Assembly (NCBI GenBank): GCA_028293765.1
Contig: JAQGOG010000005.1
Location: 1-59,962 of the forward strand
Direction: 5' to 3'
From: Gammaproteobacteria bacterium
GTDB lineage: Bacteria; Pseudomonadota; Gammaproteobacteria; Steroidobacterales; Steroidobacteraceae
DNA length: 59,962 nt
Within the stretch, counting starts at the first letter, position 1. Each line of letters begins with the position of its first letter. A program made the position numbers and the translations under genes. Positions 8,462-17,540 of this stretch are shown piece by piece. The notes beneath the pieces are model-generated. The model saw nothing but the letters and a program-made list of their open reading frames with translations, searched no databases and was not told the DNA's origin.

Positions 8462-9733
8462 ATGAATGTTGTCAGCCATGCGATGGATCGGCCTGTTTTG
8501 CGGCGAAAGAGCCGCGGGGTGCATGTGGCCGTCGGGGTAGCATCTGTAACCGTGCTGGCTGTGGCGACCCTCGCGGTGTTGGGAGGCGCTCAGCGCAGTG
8601 TGCGCATGGCCATCGGCAACGTCACCATCGCTTCGGTCGAGCGCGGCGTGTTTCATGACTTCATACCCCTGCATGCGCACGTTGTTGCACTCAATACCGT
8701 ATATCTCGACGCACTGGAAGGTGGCCGCGTCGAGCGGATCCTCGCGCAGGCAGGGGACGTCGTCGCCGAAGGCCAGCCTCTCGTCGAGCTGAGTAATACG
8801 GAGCTCGAGCTCGATGTGCTGGAGCGTGAAGGGCGCCTGGTCGAATCGATTACGCAGCTGCAGGCCTATGAAACCGAGCTGCAGCAGAACCGCATCGCCA
8901 ATCAGAAAGCCCTGGCACAGATCGACTACGACATCATCCGCCTGCGGCGCTCGCTGGAGCGGCGCAAGGTGCTGGTGGCCCGCTCGCTGGAGGCCGTGGA
9001 TGTCAGAGACTCGATCCAGGACGAGCTGGACCACGCTCTGAAGATCCAGCCGTTGCAGGCGGAGGCCAACGGCAAGCAGGAGCAGTTGCGCGTCGAGCAG
9101 CAGCCGCAGATCAGGGCGCAGTTGGATAAGTTGCAGCAGGACCTGAAGATCACTCATGCCAAGCTCGATAACCTCGTAGTCCGGGCTCCGGTGAGCGGCC
9201 GTCTGACCGCCATGGACCTCAAGGTCGGAGAAAATCGCAACCGTGGCGAGCGCTTTGCCGAGATCACGCCCGATAGCGGCTACAAGCTCTCAGCCGCAAT
9301 CGATGAGTACTATCTTGGCAGGGTGCGGGCGGGCCAGGCAGCGCGCGTCGACCTCGACGAGCGGAGCTGGGCACTGACAGTGGCGCGCGTCTACCCGCAA
9401 GTGAAGGATGGAACCTTTGCCGTCGATCTGAGCTTCGGCGCCGCCCGTCCGCCGGGGCTGATTCCGGGGGAAGCCGTGCAGGGCAGGTTGTCCCTGGGCG
9501 CCGACCGGCCTGCGACGATTCTGGCCGCGGGGGCTTTTCTCGAGCGCACCGGTGGCGAATGGGTGTTTGTCCTGGACGCCGCCGGCCGGACGGCGCAGCG
9601 CCGGCAAATTCGCAGCGGCCGGCGTAACGCCGAGCAGCTCGAGGTGTTGCGCGGACTTAAGATCGGTGAGCGCGCGATCACGTCCGACTACAGCGGCTAC
9701 GAGCGCGTCGAGCGCATCGATCTACAGCGATAG
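8462..9733 (+). CDS. HlyD/MacA-type periplasmic adaptor subunit
   Basis: The 423-residue membrane-fusion protein has one N-terminal anchor helix (about 20-42). A split lipoyl/barrel-sandwich domain follows (LEGGRVERILAQAGDVVAEGQPLVELSN, and the returning half near VVRAPVSGRLTAMDLKVGE). Between the two lies a long alpha-helical coiled-coil hairpin rich in Gln, Glu and Arg (about 120-230). C-terminal beta-barrel and membrane-proximal domains follow. It should link the ABC pump encoded next to an outer-membrane channel. First gene of a three-gene operon; TACACT at 8448-8453 may be its -10 element, and no clear Shine-Dalgarno is seen. Confidence 0.9.
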   Translation: MNVVSHAMDRPVLRRKSRGVHVAVGVASVTVLAVATLAVLGGAQRSVRMAIGNVTIASVERGVFHDFIPLHAHVVALNTVYLDALEGGRVERILAQAGDVVAEGQPLVELSNTELELDVLEREGRLVESITQLQAYETELQQNRIANQKALAQIDYDIIRLRRSLERRKVLVARSLEAVDVRDSIQDELDHALKIQPLQAEANGKQEQLRVEQQPQIRAQLDKLQQDLKITHAKLDNLVVRAPVSGRLTAMDLKVGENRNRGERFAEITPDSGYKLSAAIDEYYLGRVRAGQAARVDLDERSWALTVARVYPQVKDGTFAVDLSFGAARPPGLIPGEAVQGRLSLGADRPATILAAGAFLERTGGEWVFVLDAAGRTAQRRQIRSGRRNAEQLEVLRGLKIGERAITSDYSGYERVERIDLQR

Positions 9734-9746
9734 GAGTGGACTTCGA

Positions 9747-10427
9747 ATGTTGAAGCTCGAGCAAATCTCCAAGACGTACCGCACGCCGGACGTGGAAACC
9801 CGGGCGTTGGATGCGGTTTCGCTCGACGTGGCAGCCGGCGAATTCGTCGCGATCATGGGGCCTTCGGGCTGCGGTAAGTCGACTCTGCTGAACATACTCG
9901 GCCTGCTCGACAGCCCCTCGAGCGGGCGGTATGAGTTTTTCGGCGAACAGGTAGCGGGCGCCTCCGAGCGGCGGTTGACGGCGCTCAGGCGGGGAGCGGT
10001 GGGATTCATCTTCCAGAGCTTCAATCTCATTGACGATCTGTCCGTGGCGGAGAATGTTGAAGTTGCGCTGATTTATCGCGGCGCCTCGTCCGCCGAGCGC
10101 AAACGCCGCGTGGCGGAGGCGCTCGAGCGCGTCAATGTTGCACATCGGGCGCGGCACTTGCCGCAGCAACTCTCCGGCGGGCAGCAGCAGCGCGTCGCCA
10201 TCGCGCGGGCGTTAGTGGCGAATCCGAAGCTGATCCTCGCCGATGAGCCTACCGGGAACCTCGATACCGCCAATGGGGATGATGTGATGTCGCTGCTGAC
10301 AGGCGTATCGCGGGCGGGTACCACGGTGATCATGGTTACGCACTCGCTGGCCTACGCTGCATGTGCTCAGCGCACAGTCAAGCTCCTTGACGGCAGTGTC
10401 GTCGCCGAAACACGGTTAGCGGCCTAG
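9747..10427 (+). CDS. MacB/LolD-type ABC transporter ATPase
   Basis: The 226-residue ATP-binding subunit carries Walker [10 protein letters not shown] (about 37-45), Q-loop FQSFN, signature LSGGQQQR, Walker [13 protein letters not shown] and the switch His in VTHS. Size and the DEPTGNLD motif place it in the MacB/LolD/FtsE class that powers mechanotransmission rather than ordinary import. The ATG at 9747 lies behind TAGGAG and fits the conserved N-terminus [11 protein letters not shown]. It follows the adaptor after 13 bases. Confidence 0.92.
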   Translation: MLKLEQISKTYRTPDVETRALDAVSLDVAAGEFVAIMGPSGCGKSTLLNILGLLDSPSSGRYEFFGEQVAGASERRLTALRRGAVGFIFQSFNLIDDLSVAENVEVALIYRGASSAERKRRVAEALERVNVAHRARHLPQQLSGGQQQRVAIARALVANPKLILADEPTGNLDTANGDDVMSLLTGVSRAGTTVIMVTHSLAYAACAQRTVKLLDGSVVAETRLAA

Positions 10428-10461
10428 ACATCGCGATTGAACGGGCACGGAGTCTCATACG

Positions 10462-12876
10462 ATGTGGCGCAATTATTTCATGGCGACAGTGCGCAACATG
10501 GCGCGCAACCGGTTGTATTCGGGGATTGGCATCTTTGGGCTCGCTGTTGGACTGTGTGCCGCACTGCTGACCGGCCTGGTCATACGTAGTGAACTGACCC
10601 GCGACCGCTTCATTCCGGGTTACGAGCGCACGTACGTCGCCGCCGCGGCACTCCTGCCCCATGGCCATCCGCCCGTCTATATGATGGAGAGCCCGTCTTT
10701 CTTCGCGGGTCTGCTGCGGCTCAAGTTCAGTGACATCGGCGCCGTCACCCGGATCGCCGCCGAGCCAGTCCGTTTACGTCACGGGGAGATCGAGGCGCGG
10801 GAGGTCCTGTACTGGGCGGATCCCAACGCATTCGAGCTGTTGCCGCTGCCGACGCTGGCGGGTGATCTCCAGACAGCCCTGCGGCGCCCGGATGCCATCG
10901 TTTTGAATCGCAGCATGGCGAGAAAATACTTCGGCCGTGACGCGCCGCTCGGCGAGACTCTGTTGCTCGACGGGCTACATCCGGCGACGGTGACCGCCGT
11001 GATCGAGGACCTGCCGATCAATGGCACTCAGTTTGAAACCGGGATCTTCGCCAGCGGGCTGGCGGCGTATTCCAACCTGGTCCGCTGCGACCGGCAAGTG
11101 GAGCAGAAGGGCACAAAGAAGGGCATATCCTTATGTGGCAGAACGTATCTGCGTGTCGCCCCCCACGCGCGCCTGAGTGACCTGCAGCGCCGGGTGACCG
11201 CTCTTGTCGCGAGTGTCTATCCGCCTGACATTCCGGGAACGCTGCAGCTCATTCGGCTCGACGAGGTGCATCGCTTTGCCGGCCTGTATCCGGGGAATCA
11301 GAGCCGGCTGGCAGTGACTGGCGCGATCGGGGCGCTCATCCTGTTGGCCGCCTGCATAGTGTTCATCAACCTGTCGACCGCCCGAGCCGCGCGGCGCGCC
11401 CTGGAAGTGGGGGTTCGCAAGGCTTGTGGGGCCAACCGGGCGACGCTGGCAGTGCAGTTTCTCGGCGAGTCCCTCCTGTATGTGGCGCTGGCGACGGTGA
11501 TCGCCGTATCGCTGGCCGAGTTGTCGCTGCCCTACGTGAATGCCTTCCTCAACACCGGTGCTGTGTTCGACTACTGGCGGCAACCGACGATACTCCTCTG
11601 GATCGTTGTGGGCGCGGTGGCGGTCGGCATTCTAGCCGGTGCCTATCCTGCGTTCGTGCTTTCGGCCTTTCGCCCCAGGGATGTCCTGAAGGGATCGACA
11701 CTCCGATCGGGTGGGACGGCGGCGCGGTCCGCGCTGGTGGTCCTCCAGTGCTCGATCCTGATCGGGCTCATCATCGCTGCGGGAGTCGTCTATCAACAGC
11801 GCATTTTCGCGACACGCGACGCTTTGCGGGTCGATGCCGATCGGATGCTCATCATCCGCTCTTCCTGTGATGCGCCCTTCAAGAATGCGCTGCGAGCCGT
11901 GCCGGGCGTGCGTGGTGTCTACTGCTCATCGGAGGCGTGGCTGAATGGAATGACGTTCTGTAACTGCCGGCTCAAGGACGGCACCCCTCTCGCGGTCGAC
12001 ATGACCGGCGTGGAATTCGGGTTGTTCGATCTCTATGGGATAAAGCCGGTCGCGGGCCAGATCGTTGCGGCGGGCACTAGCGGGGATTTCCTACCCGAGC
12101 ACCGGTCGCGCTTCGTCATCAACGAGACCGCTGTGCGACGGTTCGGGTTCGCATCCCCGGCGCACGCCATCGGACAAGTGATCCCCTTGGCAGACGGCCC
12201 CACGCAGTTGGCCGAGTTCTCCGCTGCGCCTGCAGGCTCCACGATAACGGGGGAGATCGCCGCCGTCGTTCCCGACTTCTCCATCAACGCGGTCGAGGAG
12301 AAAATCAGGCCGACGATTTACGGGGGCTCGTCCCGCCGTGACGAGCTCATCAGCGTGAAATTGAGCGGGCGGGACATCCCCGAAATCCTGGCGGCCATCG
12401 ACCGGCTCTGGCCTGCGACCGGCTCGAAAGAGCCGATCAACCGCTTCTTTCTCGACGACTATCTGCAAAACCTGTATCTCTCGGTGCTGCGCGAGGCGCA
12501 GGCCCTGGGCGTCTTCGCGGTGCTCGGCATGCTGCTCGCCAGCCTGGGCCTGTTGGGTCTGTCGGCCGCCACTGCCGAACGGCGCACGAAGGAGATCGGC
12601 ATCCGCAAGGCGATGGGCGCGGAAACCAGCGACATCCTGCGGATGCTGCTGTGGCAGTTCACCAGGCCCGTTCTCCTGGCGAGCTTGCTTGCGTGGCCGC
12701 TGAGCGGTTTTATTCTCTCGCGGTGGCTGAACGGGTTTGCCTACCACGTCACACTGCAACCCTGGCTCTTTCTCGCGGCGACCCTGCAGGCGCTGTTGAT
12801 CACTTTGGTAACAGTGAGCGGACACGCTTGGCACGTCGCTCGCGCCAAGCCCGTGCTGGCATTGCGCTATGAGTAG
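10462..12876 (+). CDS. MacB/FtsX-type ABC transporter permease
   Basis: The 804-residue inner-membrane protein has a duplicated organisation. An N-terminal helix (about 20-42), a large periplasmic core domain and an FtsX module with three helices (about 285-415) form the first half. A second helix near 430-450, another periplasmic core and a terminal FtsX module (about 675-795) form the second. The signatures VGVRKACGA and IGIRKAMGA precede the two FtsX cores. With the preceding ATPase and adaptor it forms a tripartite efflux or lipoprotein-handling pump. The substrate cannot be read from sequence. Confidence 0.9.
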   Translation: MWRNYFMATVRNMARNRLYSGIGIFGLAVGLCAALLTGLVIRSELTRDRFIPGYERTYVAAAALLPHGHPPVYMMESPSFFAGLLRLKFSDIGAVTRIAAEPVRLRHGEIEAREVLYWADPNAFELLPLPTLAGDLQTALRRPDAIVLNRSMARKYFGRDAPLGETLLLDGLHPATVTAVIEDLPINGTQFETGIFASGLAAYSNLVRCDRQVEQKGTKKGISLCGRTYLRVAPHARLSDLQRRVTALVASVYPPDIPGTLQLIRLDEVHRFAGLYPGNQSRLAVTGAIGALILLAACIVFINLSTARAARRALEVGVRKACGANRATLAVQFLGESLLYVALATVIAVSLAELSLPYVNAFLNTGAVFDYWRQPTILLWIVVGAVAVGILAGAYPAFVLSAFRPRDVLKGSTLRSGGTAARSALVVLQCSILIGLIIAAGVVYQQRIFATRDALRVDADRMLIIRSSCDAPFKNALRAVPGVRGVYCSSEAWLNGMTFCNCRLKDGTPLAVDMTGVEFGLFDLYGIKPVAGQIVAAGTSGDFLPEHRSRFVINETAVRRFGFASPAHAIGQVIPLADGPTQLAEFSAAPAGSTITGEIAAVVPDFSINAVEEKIRPTIYGGSSRRDELISVKLSGRDIPEILAAIDRLWPATGSKEPINRFFLDDYLQNLYLSVLREAQALGVFAVLGMLLASLGLLGLSAATAERRTKEIGIRKAMGAETSDILRMLLWQFTRPVLLASLLAWPLSGFILSRWLNGFAYHVTLQPWLFLAATLQALLITLVTVSGHAWHVARAKPVLALRYE

Positions 12877-12996
12877 CCTGCCGTCACGGCCGGTGCCGTC
12901 GTGCCCACCGATGACGGTATTATCGATTTCATCGTGAATGCCATGAGAGGCTCGAGAGGGGAGTGAACGGAATTGAACCGGTGAGTGGGAGTCCTG

Positions 12997-13374
12997 GTGA
13001 AGGCTAAAACGAAGAATGGTTCGAGCGCGCGAGCGAAACCGACGCGCGCGGTGCGCGAAACTGACAGGGATGGCTTTGGCGCCGTCGTGGAGTCCTTCGC
13101 GACCGACCCGCAGGTCACGCCGCCTGGATCCGGAAATGGCTTCGGCTCCCGGGCTCTGAAGGTGAAGAAGAAAATTTTCGCGATGATGTCGTCCAAAGCT
13201 CAATTCGTCGTGAAGCTTCCGGACGCCCGCGCAGCGGAGTTGGTCGCCTCAGGTCGGGCAACGTACTTCGACCCCGGTCACGGGAGGCCCATGAAGCAAT
13301 GGGTTGTTGTGACCGGCGGAGTACGTCTGTGGTCTGCGCTTGCGAAAGAAGCACGCGATTTCGTCGGAGGATGA
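12997..13374 (+). CDS. Small TfoX/YjbR-like protein
   Basis: A 125-residue protein with a basic N-terminus and a compact alpha/beta core: KIFAMMSSKAQFVVKLP, then FDPGHGRPMKQWVVV. This pattern (strand, Phe-Ala, Lys-Leu-Pro, Asp-Pro-Gly-His-Gly, Trp-Val) resembles small proteins of the TfoX N-terminal or MmcQ/YjbR superfamily. I am not sure which. GTG at 12997 is preferred to GTG at 12985 because GGGAG lies 5-6 bases ahead of it. It stands alone between the efflux operon and RNase T2. Confidence 0.65.
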   Translation: MKAKTKNGSSARAKPTRAVRETDRDGFGAVVESFATDPQVTPPGSGNGFGSRALKVKKKIFAMMSSKAQFVVKLPDARAAELVASGRATYFDPGHGRPMKQWVVVTGGVRLWSALAKEARDFVGG

Positions 13375-13485
13375 GCGCAACCGCTCGGCCTCGCGAAAAT
13401 CGACGCCATGCCGCCGGGCATGAAGCGAAGCGGAGCGCCTGCTGCTGACTCGGATCTCCCGCTGCTGATTTGCGACGGGTCGTCG

Positions 13486-14163
13486 TCAGCGTGAGCTTTG
13501 GATCTGCACCGGGCCGGCCGGGCAGCTGTTGCGCACGCCGCGTCCGCAGGACCTGAACGACAGATCGCGTGTGAGGCAAACACGCACCTCCGAAAGTCGA
13601 CCACGCCCACAAGCGACGGTGATCCCATCCTCGGGTAAGTCGGGATTCGCCTTGCGAAACTCCGCCAGGATTTGACTACTGTCCAGCGCCTGGGTGGTGC
13701 GTGGTGCCTCAAACATCGCAGGGATGCGTACTTTGCCGAGTGCCTTGTCGGCCGTCCGGAAGTAAGTTGTCGCATCCAGGCCGCTGCAGGTTCCGTGGCG
13801 CTCCCATTCATGCTCCATGAGCTTGGGACTGGGGTACAAAGTCCGGCCGATCAGAGCGGCCTGCGCCGGCAGGCCCGTCCCGGGCGCGCAATTCTGCGGA
13901 TAGCCGCCGGAGTCGAACTGCGGCCATAGCCCATGGAGCAAAAATCCGAAACCCTTGCGGCCGCATTGGGCGCGGTCTTCCTGGTGAGTGAGGCAGTAAG
14001 TCGGCGACCACGACAGCGTCAGCACGTAGTAATCAAACTGACCGGATACCGTGCTATCCGAGTCCGGGCGGTGGCGGTGGCGCGCGTCCGTAACCGGACA
14101 CACGAGGCACAACATCAGGGCGAGGGAGGACCAGGCATAGCGGCCAGCGTGAAGATTTCTCAT
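13486..14163 (-). CDS. Secreted ribonuclease T2 family protein
   Basis: The 225-residue protein has a signal peptide (start at 14163, MRNLHAGRYAWSS, cleavage near VTDA). It then carries both catalytic segments of the RNase T2 family: LLHGLWPQ with the first catalytic His, and EHEWERHGTC with the Glu/His pair. Eight or more Cys residues suggest disulfides. The enzyme cleaves single-stranded RNA via a cyclic phosphate and should act in the periplasm or outside. Upstream in-frame codons lack a signal-peptide context, so they are left out. Expressed alone. Confidence 0.92.
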   Translation of the reverse strand: MRNLHAGRYAWSSLALMLCLVCPVTDARHRHRPDSDSTVSGQFDYYVLTLSWSPTYCLTHQEDRAQCGRKGFGFLLHGLWPQFDSGGYPQNCAPGTGLPAQAALIGRTLYPSPKLMEHEWERHGTCSGLDATTYFRTADKALGKVRIPAMFEAPRTTQALDSSQILAEFRKANPDLPEDGITVACGRGRLSEVRVCLTRDLSFRSCGRGVRNSCPAGPVQIQSSR

Positions 14164-14230
14164 AAACGGTTCTCGCTGGTCGAATGCGGGCAGACGGCGC
14201 AGACACGGCTGCGGTTTCGGGCTGCGGGAC

Positions 14231-14713
14231 CTAACTCTCTGCCCGAGCGGCGAGGCGCTGTTTGAAGGCACCGAGCGAGGCGCGCCACCAGTCGGCGGCC
14301 CGCTGCAGCGTTGCCTGTTCGGGGAAGCCGTGTCGCGCGGCATGACGCCGCGGAATCGTATCCCAGGCGCGGTGCTCGATCGATACCCGGGTTTCCGCAC
14401 CGACGGGCTCGAAGCATACTTCGACCTCTGTCGCCTGCTCCAGCGTAAAGCTCGCCTGGCGCCAGGCGAAGACGAGGCGCTTGCCGGGTTCCCAGATCGA
14501 GATGCGGCCGATTTCGAATTCCTCACCGCTGTCGAGCGTAGTAAACAGACGCCCGCCAACGCCGGGCTCGAATGCAAGCCTGCCGTCGCCGCCCGTCGTG
14601 ATCTGAAACAGCCGGCTCGGCTGCCACCACGATGAGATTTCTTGCGTGAACGCTTCGAAGGTCCGCAGCGGATCGGCGGGCACGCGCAAGGCGATGTAGA
14701 CCTTCGACGTCAT
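14231..14713 (-). CDS. SRPBCC (AHSA1/START-like) protein
   Basis: A 160-residue helix-grip protein opening MTSKVYIALRVPADPLRTFE, followed by FTQEISSWW, FEPGVGGRLF, EIGRISIWEPGKRLVFAW and a C-terminal amphipathic helix ending GAFKQRLA. This is the Activator-of-Hsp90-ATPase-like (AHSA1) layout. Its ATG overlaps the stop of the ArsR gene as ATGA, so translation is coupled. Pairing of an ArsR regulator with an AHSA1-like protein is very common in bacteria; the ligand is unknown. It is the last gene of a three-gene operon. Confidence 0.88.
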   Translation of the reverse strand: MTSKVYIALRVPADPLRTFEAFTQEISSWWQPSRLFQITTGGDGRLAFEPGVGGRLFTTLDSGEEFEIGRISIWEPGKRLVFAWRQASFTLEQATEVEVCFEPVGAETRVSIEHRAWDTIPRRHAARHGFPEQATLQRAADWWRASLGAFKQRLAARAES

Positions 14714-15042
14714 TTTTTCATCTTTTGCAGGTGTGCCTTGAAGCCCGCGAGCTGGCGGCTCCACAGCGTTTCGGTCTCCTCGAGCCACACTTTCAGATCG
14801 GTCATGGGCTCCGGCCTCAAGCGATAAATACGCACGCGGGAGTCGAACTCGTTGCGGTCCTCTTCGACAAGCCCACTCTCACGCAGGGTCTTCAGGTGGC
14901 GGCTCATGTTCGGAAACGATAGGCGCGTCGCCTCAGCGAGCTCCCCCACCCTGCGCGGGCGCTCGCGCAGGAGATCTACGACGCGCCGGCGGTACGGATC
15001 CGCCAGCGCGGCCAGCGTGCGGTCCAGATCGTGGGCACTCAC
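14710..15042 (-). CDS. ArsR-family winged-helix regulator
   Basis: The 110-residue regulator has a winged helix (LADPYRRRVVDLL, VGELAEATRLSFPNMSRHLKTLRESGLVEEDR) and a C-terminal helix for dimerisation. The recognition helix is SFPNMSRHLKTL. No Cys-rich metal site of the ArsR/SmtB kind is present, so a non-metal signal is likelier. Translation probably starts at GTG 15042, where GTGA overlaps the stop of the VOC gene, and it ends in an ATGA overlap with the SRPBCC gene. It may autoregulate from the promoter at 15532-15562. Confidence 0.88.
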   Translation of the reverse strand: MSAHDLDRTLAALADPYRRRVVDLLRERPRRVGELAEATRLSFPNMSRHLKTLRESGLVEEDRNEFDSRVRIYRLRPEPMTDLKVWLEETETLWSRQLAGFKAHLQKMKK

Positions 15043-15497
15043 TTCAGCGGCTTGAACCTGAAGCCGGTCGCCTGTTCCATTTCTTCTTTGGAGACCTGTT
15101 TTACGGCTTGCGAGAAGGTCCAATGATGACCCTCGGGATCTACGGCGACGTAGGTGCGCTCGCCATAAAATTGGTCTGCAGGCTCCATCGTGATCGTTGC
15201 GCCGGCCTGCCGGGCCTGGGCACAGTGCTCGTCAATGCGCTCTGCCAGGCGCACGTGCACACGCTGCGTGTTCTTGCGACCGACCGATTCCGGGCTCTTC
15301 GCCCAGTCGGCGAATTCGTTGCCGATCATGACGATGCCGTCATCGTGGCTCATTTCCGCGTGCACGATGTTATCCCTGGCGTCGGTCAGGACTTCGCTCA
15401 CCTCGAAGCCAAAGGCCTTTTGCAGCCACTGCAGCGCGGCGCGATTGTCTTTGTAGATGATCGAGGGGATGAATGCGGGGCGTCGGGGTGCAGCCAT
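15039..15497 (-). CDS. VOC (glyoxalase/bleomycin-resistance) superfamily protein
   Basis: The 152-residue PhnB-like protein starts at ATG 15497 behind AAGGAGTCTCGAG. The paired beta-alpha-beta-beta-beta repeats run YKDNRAALQWLQKAFGFEV, then VHAEMSHDDGIVMIG, then VHVRLAERIDEHCAQARQAGA, then YVAVDPEGHHWTFSQAV. Candidate metal or substrate residues are the His and Glu in HAEM and the DPEGHHW turn. No specific reaction can be assigned. First gene of the operon with ArsR and SRPBCC. Confidence 0.88.
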   Translation of the reverse strand: MAAPRRPAFIPSIIYKDNRAALQWLQKAFGFEVSEVLTDARDNIVHAEMSHDDGIVMIGNEFADWAKSPESVGRKNTQRVHVRLAERIDEHCAQARQAGATITMEPADQFYGERTYVAVDPEGHHWTFSQAVKQVSKEEMEQATGFRFKPLK

Positions 15498-15531
15498 CTC
15501 GAGACTCCTTGGTATTTTACAAATCGCATAA

Positions 15532-15562
15532 TATTTAACACAAATTGCAAGTATCTTGTCAA
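15532..15562 (-). promoter_or_regulatory. Candidate promoter of the VOC-arsR-SRPBCC operon
   Basis: On the minus strand a consensus TTGACA (complement of 15557-15562) is followed after 19 bases by TAAATA (complement of 15532-15537); the register one base over, TTAAAT, gives 18. The interval is AT-rich in a GC-rich genome. A 9-bp near-identical direct repeat, ACAAATCGC at 15519-15527 and ACAAATTGC at 15540-15548, is spaced exactly 21 bp (two helical turns) across the -10 region. It is a reasonable ArsR operator candidate. Confidence 0.6.
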
Positions 15563-15659
15563 GCACGGCCTGCCGGTACAATGCGAGCGTCGACCTCCGC
15601 GCGCCAAGGCGTACCGCGACGCGACCTCGCCCCAGCTCAAGTCAACGGAAAATCTGTGC

Positions 15660-15920
15660 ATGAAGAAGCTCAAACACGAAGCGGAACTCTTCAAGGCAGC
15701 CATGCTGGCAGGTGTGAAATACGCGGAGGGGCGCGGCGCAGTGGAGTTCGAGCCGACTGACTCCGCGAGTCAGAAGCTGCTGTACATCTACCGCCTGTTG
15801 GTCCACGACAAGGTCATTCAGCCATTGCCCGAAGACCAGGTCGCCGAAACCACCATGCGGCACAAGCTGGCGATCTGGTATTCGAAACAGCTGCCGAAGG
15901 ATGATCCGCTGTTGAAATAG
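15660..15920 (+). CDS. DUF5062-like small protein
   Basis: An 86-residue, mostly helical cytoplasmic protein (MKKLKHEAELFKAAMLAGV, then KLLYIYRLLVHDKVIQPLP, then MRHKLAIWYSKQLPKDD). This pattern matches my recollection of DUF5062, a small family in gammaproteobacteria with no known role. The ATG at 15660 is chosen because homology begins there. No strong Shine-Dalgarno precedes it. It is divergent from the VOC operon and convergent with yaeQ. Confidence 0.72.
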   Translation: MKKLKHEAELFKAAMLAGVKYAEGRGAVEFEPTDSASQKLLYIYRLLVHDKVIQPLPEDQVAETTMRHKLAIWYSKQLPKDDPLLK

Positions 15921-15939
15921 AGGGGTACCGCCGGGAGAG

Positions 15940-16482
15940 CTACTGCCCCACGGGAATTCGCTTGATGACTCCGGACAGCGTCTCTTCGCCGAACGATAGA
16001 TAGAGGTGTTGCTCGGACACGGTCAGTGTAAACGTCGTCCTCCGCGATAGCCGCTGCGCGAGGTTCGAGAGCCACTCGAAATCCATCGCGTACAATTCCA
16101 GCGCCTCGATGCGGTGAATCCGCTCCGCGCCGAGCCTGGTTGCCAGTTGGACGGCGTCCTTGTGCGTATATATGGCAACGCGCGGTGCTGCCTTGCTTGC
16201 CTTATGAAGCCGGGCCGCTTCCGGGGCACCCACGTCAATCCACACGCGCAACACGCCCGTCAGGTCGCGTACTGCAATTGTCGGCGCGTCAGGGTCCGAT
16301 AGCCCGTTCGAGAGCGCGATACCTTCGGTGTATTCGAGACAATAGGCGAGGACTCGCGTCAGCATGTGCTCCGCGGTCTCGGACGGATGCCGCGCGACGC
16401 GCAGCTTCAATGACTCGTAGACCTCGCGATCGGAATCCGCAAGCTCAATGTCGAATACGTAAAGCGTGTCGCCGAGCGCCAT
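15940..16482 (-). CDS. yaeQ: YaeQ family protein
   Basis: The 180-residue protein is colinear with YaeQ: opening LGDTLYVFDIELADSDREVYESL, then RHPSETAEHMLTRVLAYCLEYTEGIALS, then VRDLTGVLRVWIDVG and IYTHKD. The fold is restriction-endonuclease-like (PD-(D/E)xK superfamily). The E. coli member suppresses rfaH loss, though the mechanism is unclear. The family is largely confined to beta- and gammaproteobacteria, which supports the host assignment. It stands alone ahead of the LD-carboxypeptidase. Confidence 0.93.
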   Translation of the reverse strand: MALGDTLYVFDIELADSDREVYESLKLRVARHPSETAEHMLTRVLAYCLEYTEGIALSNGLSDPDAPTIAVRDLTGVLRVWIDVGAPEAARLHKASKAAPRVAIYTHKDAVQLATRLGAERIHRIEALELYAMDFEWLSNLAQRLSRRTTFTLTVSEQHLYLSFGEETLSGVIKRIPVGQ

Positions 16483-16536
16483 GAAGTAAGAGAGATGTTA
16501 CGACCCACCAGAGAGTTGCGCAACGAGGCAACTCGC

Positions 16537-17469
16537 TCAGCCGCGAGTACTCACGGCTGCATCTAGAAATGTCAGGCGGCTCGTGTCCGCGTCCAACCGC
16601 ACTCTGACGCCGAGCGGCACGGGCTCGTTGACGCTCCCGTGTCCGATGGGGAAACCGGCGGCGCAGGGGAGGCCAGTTGCCACGGCGAGATCGCGAAGGA
16701 CGTCGGCACCCGCGCAACTGGCGTCGCGCTGGTCGCAACCGGTGAACGAACCCAGAACGATGCCCCTGATCTGCCGGAACACGCCTGCCAGGTCCAGGTG
16801 CGTCCACATGCGATCGAGGCGGTAGGGCTGTTCGGCGACGTCTTCGAGCAGAAGGATCGCGCCTTCGAGAGGCGGCATGAAGGGCGTCCCCAGCAGTCGC
16901 GTGAAGACGGAAAGATTGCCACCAAGGAGGGGGCCCTCGGCCGTGCCTCCGACGAAGGTGTCCGTGCCCGAGAGGGGTTCCGCTGGCGATGCGGATTCCA
17001 GGAGCGAAAACAGGCGCTCCGGAGCAGACTCCGCGGCCAGGCGTCCGAGCTGGGTGAGGACCGGGCCGTGAAAGCTCACCAGTCCCTGGGTCTGCAGCCA
17101 CTGGTGGAGCGCGGTGATGTCCGAAAAGCCGATGAGCGGCTTGGGCGGAATGGCGGCCATTGAGGCCCGTGCCGCCAGTTTTGCGAGCAAGCGCATGCTG
17201 CCGTAGCCGCCGCGCGCGCAGAACACCGCCTTAGTTTCCGGGTCTTCGAGAGCGGCACACAGCTCTGCGAGGCGGCGGTCATCTTCACCCGCCAGATACC
17301 CATGGCGCGCGTAAATCCGTTCGTCATAACGCACCCGATACCGTGTGCCGATGACGGCCATGCCCGCCTCCAAAGCCGGAGGGTCGAAGGGACCAGCCGG
17401 CGCAACGACGGAAACGGGATCGCCCGGACGGAGTGCGTGCGGCTTACGGAAGCTCTGAAGCGACGTCAT
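16537..17469 (-). CDS. ldcA: Muramoyltetrapeptide LD-carboxypeptidase (peptidase S66)
   Basis: The 310-residue enzyme removes the terminal D-Ala from recycled murein tetrapeptides. S66 features are the nucleophile Ser91 in ARGGYGS, the IGFSDITALH segment, the Glu in LLLEDV and the His in FPIGHGSVNEPVPLG. These make up the Ser-Glu-His triad. The start at 17469 (MTSLQSFRKPHALRPGD) is where homology begins; codons further upstream run into tandem repeats and are not coding. No signal peptide is seen, consistent with the cytoplasmic LdcA of murein recycling. Confidence 0.88.
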   Translation of the reverse strand: MTSLQSFRKPHALRPGDPVSVVAPAGPFDPPALEAGMAVIGTRYRVRYDERIYARHGYLAGEDDRRLAELCAALEDPETKAVFCARGGYGSMRLLAKLAARASMAAIPPKPLIGFSDITALHQWLQTQGLVSFHGPVLTQLGRLAAESAPERLFSLLESASPAEPLSGTDTFVGGTAEGPLLGGNLSVFTRLLGTPFMPPLEGAILLLEDVAEQPYRLDRMWTHLDLAGVFRQIRGIVLGSFTGCDQRDASCAGADVLRDLAVATGLPCAAGFPIGHGSVNEPVPLGVRVRLDADTSRLTFLDAAVSTRG

Positions 17470-17540
17470 GGATGGAGTTTGGCCCCGAAATGGTGGGCAC
17501 ATTGTCCGTGAACGACACGGTAGCCGCCAGCGAGCGGCGA

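Noticed and set aside
12091-13203. 370-codon open frame on the minus strand
   Set aside because: Antisense to the ABC permease and the TfoX/YjbR-like gene, with no motifs.
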